A DNA stretch of 64,000 bases. It comes from Fallopia convolvulus (lineage: Eukaryota > Streptophyta > Magnoliopsida > Caryophyllales > Polygonaceae). This document shows positions 55,646 to 64,000 of this stretch, piece after piece; position 1 is the first letter of the stretch; every line of letters begins with the position of its first letter. The position numbers and the translations under genes are program-made. The notes under the pieces are model-generated. The model saw only the letters and a list, made by a program, of their open reading frames with translations. It was not told where the DNA came from and made no database searches. The stretch is taken from assembly GCA_964016875.1 (NCBI GenBank), contig OZ024718.1, forward strand, positions 5,771,001 through 5,835,000, given 5' to 3'.

Positions 55646-56567
55646 CTTGAAAAACAAGTTAATTTTAGATTTTTAGAATTTTTGTAATCTTATCTTATGT
55701 GCATTTACATATAATAATATTATAACACACTATCTTGGATGTATATTCCTAAGTGTCTAATTAAAGACCTTGTCCGAAAAATTCGTTGGGACGACCACCG
55801 AGGGAAAAAGAGTACATTGTTAATTCTTCCTTTCAACTTGACATAAGTCTTTCTTGCTAGATTGAATTGAGCATCCATCCCACTTTTGATTTGAATCTTG
55901 TATAGTTTGAGAGCACTTCAACGATATGTGCTTTGTGCTTTGATTGATTAATGTTTGACACGTTCTTTTTATATATCACCGTTGGATCCTTTCTACTTGA
56001 TTTAATGGATGGATAAAAAAAATCCATTCTTTTGCATATCTTGAACTATAGGCCGAAATTGTCTCATTTGAAACCTTATATGACGAACTGCTTCGTTAAA
56101 AATCCTTGAAAAACAAGTTAATTTTAGATTTTTAGAATTTTTGTAATCTTATCTTATGTGCATTTACATATAATAATATTATAACACACTCTCTTGGATG
56201 TATATTCCTAAGTGTCTAATTAAAGACCTTGTCCGAAAAATTCGTTGGGACAACCATCGAGGGAAAAAGAGTACATTTTAACTCTTCCTTTCAACTTCAC
56301 ATAAGTCTTTCTTGCTAGATTGAATTGAGCATCCATCCCACTTTTGATTTGAATCTTGTATAGTTTGAGAGCACTTCAACGATATGTGCTTTGTGCTTTG
56401 ATTGATTAATGTTTGACACGTTCTTTTTATATATCACCGTTGGATCCTTTCTACTTGATTTAATGGATGGATAAAAAAAATCCATTCTTTTGCATATCTT
56501 GAACTATAGGCCGAAATTGTCTCATTTGAAACCTTATATGACGAACTGCTTCGTTAAAAATCCTTGC
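55646..56567 (+). repeat. 459-bp tandem duplication
   Basis: CTTGAAAAACAAGTTAATTT begins both copies, at 55646 and 56105, and both end CTTCGTTAAAAATCCTTG. Very few differences. Non-coding, with phrases seen in plant LTRs (GACCTTGTCCGAAAAATTCG). A duplication of part of an older LTR-like repeat is likely. Confidence 0.92.
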
Positions 56568-56699
56568 TTGAAAAAAAACCATTGAGATAAAAACCAAAAG
56601 CAAGAGAAAAACCAAAGCTAAGGTTGTTGTCAAAATTCAAGTAGTAGAAGAGGAAGTAAGTGATAACATTTACTCGAAAGGAACTAGGAATGGGGATTT

Positions 56700-57730
56700 C
56701 TTAATAAAATTTCCCTTGGAGATAATAAGAAGAAGTAGAAAATGTGGTTTGGAAGAGAATTTGGAAAGTTCCGACACCGGAAAGAGTTAGAATGTTCTTA
56801 TGGATGTTGTCACACGACTACATTCTATCAAATGTTCAACGAGTCGGGTGCATACTAACTTTGAATCCTTCTTGTGGTACTTATGGAGTAATTGAGGAAT
56901 CGGTTATGCATATTGTTAGGGATTGATTGCTTGAGAGAAAGATAGGTTTGGGAACGAATTGTTCTTCAGAGCATAGTAGGGAGATTTTTTCAAAAAGAAG
57001 GCAAAATTGGATTGCCATGGATTTACAACAATAGGGAGAATGGCCGTTAGTGTTTGCTACTTCTGTGTGGTGGCTATGGAGGTGGAGGAATGTTAGGATT
57101 TCGAAGATCTGACAACAATTTTGATTGAGAAAATTAATTTCATCAAGATTAGGACGAGAGAATATCCCAAGGTGATGGATATCCCTGAGAAGAGGGAAGG
57201 CGTTAGTAGCTGGCCGCTAACGGGATGGATCAAATTGAACTCCGACGGATTATTCATTCCTACCGAGTTAGTGGTTAGGGCAGGAGGTATTCTCGGAGAT
57301 CACGAGGATTGATTCTTGAGGGCTTATACGGCTCGGGAGTGGGGAGCTCGACATATAGAGCAGAATTGCTAGGTGTACTCTAAGGGATAACAGTTGAAAA
57401 GGAATTTAAAATCCCCAAGCTACAAATCGAAATGGATGCTTAAGATATCTTTTATAGCGTCAAACATGATGGAGGGTCGACGACGATTCCTTTGTGTTGG
57501 TGGTGAAATGTCAACATTTGATGGTTGAACAAAGTTGGGAAGTGGAGGTTAAGTTGATTAGCATGAGGGTGAACCGTGTTGTTAATTGGATTGAACAGAA
57601 AGACAAGGAGATGCTAGGAAATTTCACCTTGTTCAATCAGCCCCTAATGTTATACCAAAAAAAGCCCCCAAATGAGTTGGAAAGGAATCTATGAGGAAGA
57701 GATGCGAAATCATGGAATGTAATTCTAATG
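56700..57730 (+). pseudogene. L1-type LINE ORF2 3' fragment
   Basis: 56744-56926 encodes a zf-RVT-like segment (WKVPTPERVRMFLWMLSH, then LNPSCGTYG and ESVMHIVRD). 57121-57312 encodes the RNase H opening (GWIKLNSDGLF). 57494-57694 encodes its end (MRVNRVVNWIEQKD). Stops between the blocks make it a relic. Confidence 0.8.
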
Positions 57731-57907
57731 ATATTATTATAAATAAAATGGGCATTAGCTCTCCCTTATTACAACAAAAATTACAAATGCAATTATGTTC
57801 AATGAAGTATACTATACATTTAAGGTATGTTGGTTAGAGTTGAAATGAGTTTATGTAGTTAAAATGAAAAATATTTCAACTACATGGGTGTTCGGGTGCG
57901 GTAGTTT

Positions 57908-59360
57908 TTTTTTTAGGGAAAAAGTGCGAAAAAGCACTATCCATTTTCATTCATCAACTCATTTACATAAGTGGCATTTATAGTTGCACGGAGTATATTG
58001 TCCTAAAACCTAACTCCACTCTCCCATGGATCCACATGAGCAAGACCATGGGCACACTCATTAGCTTTCCTACTAACAAAAAGGAACTTTATGAATAGAA
58101 ATAAGGAGGTTAAATCTTTGATATCATTCACAACTATCTCGATTTCTATAGGCACTTTAAGTTTCCTTATAAGGCAAAAATGAGTTCTTGGCAATTGCTC
58201 TCTACTTCCACCATTTCAATGTTATGAGTAGTTGCTACTTAAAGCCCTCTGATGATTGCTTGAGCTTCAGCTAGAATTGGGCTGGTCATTATTGTACTTT
58301 GTACTGTCAGGCAAATAATCCATCTTCCTTTGTCATCGATAATTACCACCCCTAGTCCGGTGCCTACGCCTTCTATCATTATAGGATCCGTGTTTAGTTT
58401 AGCAAGGCCTTCACTAGGAGGATGCCATTTCACACTGCCCTTATTGATGTAGCTGCTTAGCTTCCTAACAGAATCATTCCCGAGCTCCCCCAATAAAACT
58501 TTAGCACTATCTACTATCTCCCTTGCTGAACGAAAAAGCCTTCAAAAACCCAAGAGTTTCTTCCGTCCACAACTTCCAACAAATAACCGAGAACTTCTTG
58601 AAGTCTCTAACAATACAGACTTCAATCAAAGAATAAATCCAATCAACTCCTGAGGAGCCTCCTAAATCCATATCTATCTCAAATATACTTTAGCAGAATA
58701 TCTAAGTCTCTAAGGATGAGCAAGTGGGTTTCTTCTGTCACACCGCAACATGGGCACTCACTCTGCCTGCCATCAATGCGCTTGGCTAGCCTAGAATTTG
58801 TTGGAAGAGATTCATTGCAGAGAGTCCAATCAAAAACTCTGATCATCGGTGTCACCTTAGCTGACCAAATTCTATTCTAGAGGGACAAGTCCGGGTTGCT
58901 TGCACCTGAAAAATCAGCCAGATCTCTTTCATTACTAATAGTATAATATGCACTTTTCACCGTATAGGCACCCCATCTATCTAAACTCCACACCAACTTG
59001 TCTTGAGGCAAGTTAAGCCCCAAGTTTATGCTCAAAATTCTTTTTGCCTCAAAAGGCAAAAAGATTTCTTCTATCAATTCTCTTTCCTCCAATAACATGT
59101 AGTTTGATCAATGAGGTCAGTTACAAGAAGGTTCTTAAGAGAGTTGATGCATGGGCTAATGGCTTTGAAGCCTATGTTACCTTGGATCCAAGGATCTCTC
59201 TAAGTTAAAACTGATCTTTCATTGCCAATTTGTCACATGGATTCTTTTGATATCACCCATCTAGCTTCCCAAAAGGATCTCTAGGTGTAGCTCGTATTAG
59301 AGCCTAAATCAGCTTCCATGATAGAAAAGTGAGGAAAGTACTTTGCTTCTAGAAGATTTT
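57908..59360 (-). mobile_element. 5'-truncated L1-type LINE with poly(A) and target duplication
   Basis: On the minus strand: AKYFPHFSIMEADLG, SLDRWGAYTVKSAYYT (59098-58877), CPCCGVTEETHLLILRD, KWHPPSEGLAKLNTD with GLGVVIIDDKGRW (58493-58239), and SRKANECAHGLAHVDPW (58194-58003). This is the RT end, zf-RVT and RNase H of plant L1 elements, with several stops. A T-run at 57906-57914 is the poly(A) tail on the minus strand. GGGTGCGGTAGTT (57894-57906) and GGGTGTAGTAGTT (59361-59373) flank it as a 13-bp target duplication with two changes. Confidence 0.85.
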
Positions 59361-60078
59361 GGGTGTAGTAGTTCAAATGTGTTTATACTAGTTGGAATTT
59401 TGGGAAAAAAAATAAGGTGAGGGGAAGACTTTATGTAGTTGAAATGTGTTTATTTTAATTAGTTGAAATTTAATTTAACCGTTCTACCCTTTTTTTCAAA
59501 TCTCATAAACTGCTATTTTTCCAAATACTATGTAGCTTATATAAATAATAAACATCTCATTTTAACTATTAATTTCAGCATCAACAACATTAGCATCAAC
59601 TCATATAAGTACATCGTATCAAAAGGACTCTTATTACATTATTATGGAGACACATACATATGTATATATGTTATTAAAAAAGTTATAAAAAATCTTTAAT
59701 TAAAAATATGATAACTAAAATACAAAATTTTAATGACAATTTATTCTTAATTGTTTCGAGTTTAAAAACATAATATAACAGTATATATTGCTAGTATTTG
59801 ATTGACCGATTCCAACTTTTCATAAAGGGTTTGGCTAATGTGTGCCCACGGACGGACCCAAGTGGGGGCCGGCGGGGCCGGTGCCCCCACTTCCGTCCGG
59901 ATTACTATTGAGTTGCCAATGTTATACCACTTCCGTCCGGATTATAATTGAGTTACCCGTGCCCCTAATTTCCATCTGCGATTGCAATTGAGTTATAACT
60001 ATTTAGGAACTGATATTTCGTTACGTATTATTTACTATGTACACGGTACGCTACAATCTTATTAGAGGAAAGTTTATT
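59361..60078. other. AT-rich spacer with a 49-bp repeat
   Basis: No gene. Around 59885-59990 the phrase CACTTCCGTCCGGATTA then ATTGAGTT is repeated at about 49-bp spacing, next to a GGGGGCCGGCGGGGCCGG patch (59864-59882). Confidence 0.5.
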
Positions 60079-61522
60079 TATTTTTGGTCAAAGAGGGAGA
60101 ATTTTATTAAGAAAGGAAGCTACAGACGGATAAGTCTCGGGGTCGTAATGCCCCTTACATCATGAACAACAAGAGTCTTAATGTCTAAGGGTGGGTCATC
60201 GATACAATGAAATCCTAGAGGTAGGGAATACGCATGGGTTGCCAGGGCGTCCGGGACACGGTTTGCTTCGCGGAAGATGTGCTGAAAGTGTAGGATCCAA
60301 TCTCTTTGGAGGTAGTTTCGGCACCGCAGGATGAGGCTTGAGAGCGGATGAGAGGGTGGGGTTGAGTTGGATGTAATCAGCTTGATGGCGAGTTCTGAGT
60401 CCGCTTCCACGAGAACGCGCCTGTAACCACCTTCCCGGGAGAGTTTTAGGGCGTAGAAAATGCCCCAAAGTTCAGCTTCGGGAACTGAGCATGAACCAAG
60501 ATGAGCAGCAAAGCCGACGATCCAACGCCCATACTCGTCACGGAGGACACCCCCAGCAGTTCCAGTGTTGTCATTGTTGTGGACTGAGTCATCTGAGTTT
60601 GCTTTGATCCAGCTTGTGTGTGGTGGGAGCCATCTAACTTGAATTTCATGTTTTTGGGCATATTGCTCTGGGTTGGTGTTGAGCAGGGCGAAATCCTGAA
60701 TTTGTTGGAGGAGCAGCTCCTTCCATCGTGTGGGGCGGGGACAGTTTTGGAAGATTCTGCAATTTCGCCATTTCCACAAGTTCCAGGTAGTCACCGCAAA
60801 AGTCACCGCCTTGTCGGTGGACCAGTTAAATGTGTGCTCTCCTCTTAGGCCTTTGACTGCCCATTCATTGCTCGCTCCTTGGAAGAAGGAATGCTGGGCT
60901 TGCGTAGGTATGAGCTCCTCCCAGACTTCCCGTGCAAGGGGACAGTCTCTAAACACATGTAAAAGAGTTTCGGTGCGGTCGTGGCAGTGGGTACATGAGG
61001 TGTCACTGGTGAGTTGTCTCCAACCTCTTTCCTCGTTGGTTAGGAGCTTCCCCTTGATGGCAACCTATAGGAAGCTTTTGATTCTTTCTAGGACTTTCAA
61101 CTTCCATACTCATGTGTAAATTGAGAGGTCTGGCCCGTTATTCATGGGGCAACTGTGGGACCTCCTAAAGTTGTAAGCGGAGGCCACTGTATAATCCCCT
61201 GATTGAGAGAGCGCCCATTTAATCGTGTTTGGAAAACCCGTATCTTCTATCACTCCCATCGCTGCAAGGCGGAGTTTGATTTCGTTCGGGAGGTTACCAT
61301 CGAGCCTGGACCAATCCCAACCCTCGCCTTGGATCCAAAAATCGCTCACCTTTTGACTTTGCATATCCACGGGAATAACTACATGGCTGAGGGATTCAAG
61401 CAGGGCCTGGCCTAGCCAGATGTCCTTCCAGAAAGCAACGGCGTTACCATTGCCAATATTCCAGGAGTAGCCCTTCGAGATCACTTCCTCAATACTCCAT
61501 CGGATACCTCTCCAGACAGGGG
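60079..61522 (-). pseudogene. L1-type LINE ORF2 C-terminal fragment with RNase H
   Basis: 61522-61110 encodes the RT thumb region (SPVWRGIRW, YSWNIGNGNAVAFWKD, WALSQSGDYTVASAYN). It continues over two stops into zf-RVT (LLTNEERGWRQL, DTSCTHCHDRTETLLH), then an intact 278-codon frame 60956-60120 with RNase H (WIKANSDDS, AGGVLRDEYGRW, AELWGIFYALKLS, VEADSELAIKLI, HIFREANRVPDALA). A poly(A)-like A/T-rich end lies at 60079-60110. The 5' side joins a gypsy gag frame, separated only by a later solo LTR. Confidence 0.85.
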
Positions 61523-61527
61523 AGGGT

Positions 61528-63069
61528 TGATAGAGCATATAGGTATAGGTCTTAGAGCATGTTTTTATTTCCGTTTTATGCATTTTTAGCTAGGATTTCG
61601 TTCTAAGTTCTAGTTTAGGTTTTATTTTCGTTTAGTTCGTAATCTATGCGTCTTTGTGCATAATTGCAGGTCGGAAGGTGGAAGACGGTAGATGGAAGGC
61701 TTGGGACGGAACCTCGGGATGCATAGGAAGTGTTGAAGTGAAGATTCGAAGAGCTAAGGCCCAAGAGCTTGATTGATAAAAACGCTTAAATCCGGGTCAT
61801 GCATTAGAGTCTTGTTTTGACACCTCTATCTTGCAATGCTTGGTTTGGGAGCTACAGTGGTCGGATGAAGCTGAATTTGGTATCATTGGAAAGCTAACTC
61901 GAAGAGCTACAATTCATATTTTTACTCCGAGTCCAAATTCCAACTCGAAGGGGGTCAAAACAGCCTCTGAAGTGTCACTAAAGTTGCTGCAGGCAGAGCG
62001 CGGCCAAAATGGGCAGAGCGCGACCGCGCTCTCAAGTGTACCAAACCGCGGTCCGGCGGTTGACGCGGCGATGACTTGGGCTTACGCGAGATCTTGTGGG
62101 CCGACTCCAATATTTCTTTTAGATATTTTTAGACATAATATAAATACTTTCTTTAAGTTTATTTGGAGATTATGTTATGTTATCTATTGCTTGTGTTCTA
62201 AGTTTTGAACAATTTGGAGATTGAAGGGAGACAAAAACCCTAGTTTTTGCAATTGAAGATCCATTTGACTTTTGTAAGTTTTGTTTTTCTTCAATGACAA
62301 TTTCTAGCTAATTTTCCCATGTCCAATTAGTTAGTTGAAGTTGTATGCATGATTGTTTGTGAGATTTGAATTATTTCTATTTGTCTTGACTAGATTGAAT
62401 CTCTCCATGCTTGATTGATTAAATTCGCTTAGGATTATAATAGATTGGCCACCTATTCTACTTCTAGGTTGAATTACAACTAGAATAATTAAATAGACGG
62501 TGGAATTTGATTATTCATGGATGAATCCTTTGATTACACTTATAGACGGTGGAATAAGGTTAATCAAATGCGGAGAATTTAATCACAAGACTTCATGAAT
62601 AGACGGTGGAATTCATGACTATTGTTTCTACTGAATGCTTTGACCTTAATTGCATGATCAACTTGACATAGAAGGTTTTCTAGGTTAATTGATTAAAAGG
62701 TTGTTAAAGACGGTGTATATTAACAACCACAATAAGCTTGAATTCATAAATTCACAATAGATTAGTCAAGGGAAATTGAAATAAGGATAATCGAGGATCA
62801 AAACTCATGTATGCAATGGATACGAAACTAGTTGGACGCTTTTCTCCATATTTGAATCTTTAATCATTTTACTTGCTTTGTTTTAATTAGTTTTATTTAC
62901 TTAGTTTGTTAGCTTGCAACCATAACCCCCCCCCTAACTTACTAATATTATTTAAATATAAGTAATCTGAGTCCTTGTGGGTTCGACCCTTACTTCCACT
63001 TTACTAAGGTTAGGAAGTTAGGAATAATTCTTTGACAACGCTTTTATAACGACGTAAAAGTGCTCGTCA
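61528..63069 (+). mobile_element. Solo LTR of an Athila/Tat-like element with AGGGT target duplication
   Basis: TGATAGAGC to GCTCGTCA, 1542 bp with TG...CA ends, flanked by AGGGT at 61523-61527 and at 63070-63074. It is related to the partial LTR at 18471-19142. A GC-rich patch at 61990-62080 includes AGAGCGCGACCGCGCTCT (62015-62032), an almost perfect palindrome, and a related half at 61995. GGGTTCGACCC lies at 62979-62989. No internal region remains. Confidence 0.92.
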
Positions 63070-63868
63070 AGGGTGCGCTCTTCCCAGTTGCAACAGGAAC
63101 TTTCTCCCATTCTTCATAGCCCATGTGATCTAGAATGAAGTTTGTAGCTTGTTCCCACTCTAGATATTTCTCTGGATTGAGCTCTCCACTGAATGGCTCT
63201 ATCTTGATCTTAATATCACGCTTACCAATCTGATTGACGGTTTGGTTAGCGGTTTTGTTGTTGTTCGGCCTCTGTACTCCATAAGCTGGTGGAATATCTT
63301 CTACAACCTCAGCTTGGTTATAGAAATCATCAAGGGGAGGATGCCATGGGCGCCTTTCTTCCCCGGGATAGCCATAAGTCACATCATCAAAAGGATTGTT
63401 GTATTGTTGATTTTGTTGATGAGTGGCTTGAGGATACCGGTTTCCTTGCTGATTATAAAACTGTTGATGATTAACCGGTGTAGTTCTCGTTCCAAAGCCT
63501 CTTCCTCTACCTCGGCCTGTTGTGGGGGAATAGTGAGCCGGGAGATCATGTTCTTTGTTGTAGCTAGCAAGCACATCATGCTCTTCTTCAACTGCTTGTT
63601 GCTTGCCTTTGTCGCTAGCTGAGGCTTGATTTGGATCACTTGTAAGCGCTATTGGAGGGTCACTCTTATGACTTGCTTGAGATGATTCAATTAATGTGGC
63701 AAGTTGCTCCTCTAGACGCCGCAATTGTGGATTCAATGCAGTCGTGTCCAACTCTACAGCTCGAGCCTAGCCATCTCGTACACTATCACTAATAGACAAC
63801 CTAATGAAATCGATTGCCTCCTTAGTAAGATTCAATTCAGCCGGGTTAGGCTCAGTTGGGATCACCAT
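63070..63868 (-). pseudogene. Ty3/gypsy gag N-terminal part
   Basis: From the ATG at 63868 (MVIPTEPNPAELN) the frame meets one TAG near 63770, then stays open to 63070. Features: heptad-rich RRLEEQLATLIES, a glycine/arginine patch (GRGRGRGFGTR), a glutamine/asparagine-rich segment, then the start of the gag fold (IKIEPFSGELNPEKYLEWE, ILDHMGYEEWEKV). The fold is cut where LINE sequence joins, and the junction is now hidden behind the solo LTR. Confidence 0.8.
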
Positions 63869-64000
63869 TGTTCCTGAAACAAGCAAGAAAGTAGAGAGAG
63901 TAGTGTGTTCTAAAGCAAATCACAACAAGCAATACCACACCTTAATCAAGCCAAAACTTGCCGCCTCAAAGAAATCCAATCAACTTAATTCAGTTTTTGG
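63869..64000 (-). other. Leader upstream of the gypsy gag remnant
   Basis: Non-coding. The word TTTCAGGAACAATGG just before the gag ATG resembles a leader/ATG context. Confidence 0.4.

Overview
The window is nuclear DNA of a flowering plant, most likely a eudicot. It has widely spaced host genes with introns, plastid-targeting N termini, and intergenic DNA made almost entirely of plant-type transposable elements (Athila-type Ty3/gypsy, Ty1/copia, L1-type LINEs, CACTA, Helitron, Stowaway, SINE). The species cannot be named from the sequence alone.

Layout. 1-4105: 3' end of a plus-strand Athila-like element with its 3' LTR. 4784-15159: a nearly complete minus-strand Athila-type element with two LTRs of about 1.48 kb, a tRNA-Asp-type primer site, gag, protease and an env-like ORF, but no reverse transcriptase, RNase H or integrase. 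15160-21600: a scrapyard of nested LTRs and gag/pol scraps, including an LTR plus primer site followed directly by a 13-unit 46-bp minisatellite. 21636-23137: a Harbinger-like element and a tRNA-derived SINE with a 17-bp target duplication. 23286-30825: a degenerate CACTA element carrying TnpA-like and Ulp1-protease sequences and an antisense pentatricopeptide-repeat gene fragment. 31880-34350: seven tandem units of 320-356 bp. 38470-43535: copia and LINE fragments, a solo LTR and a MITE. 53497-63868: Helitron, Stowaway MITE, tandem duplications, three LINE fragments, a solo LTR and a gypsy gag fragment.

Host genes. Only three are convincing. An intronless arogenate/prephenate dehydratase gene (34745-36007, minus) makes phenylalanine in the plastid. 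A nine-exon histidine-phosphatase gene of the 2-carboxy-D-arabinitol-1-phosphatase type (46600-49298, plus) probably also acts in the plastid. A four-exon RAB6-interacting-golgin-like gene (49878-50752, minus) converges on the phosphatase gene. As I recall, the closest Arabidopsis homologues of the first two are adjacent (At5g22620 and At5g22630), so this looks like an old syntenic pair pushed apart by repeats.

Most unusual signal. The pol-less Athila element carries 15 exact copies of the 10-bp palindrome TCGTTAACGA. They are nearly always paired or arrayed at a 20-22 bp (mostly 21 bp) period, in the LTRs, the untranslated spacers and inside coding sequence. The neighbouring Athila-like element carries a different palindrome with the same outer arms (TCGGGCCCGA, six exact copies) at a 21-23 bp period. 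Looser GC-rich counterparts occur in two other LTRs. I know of no description of this system.
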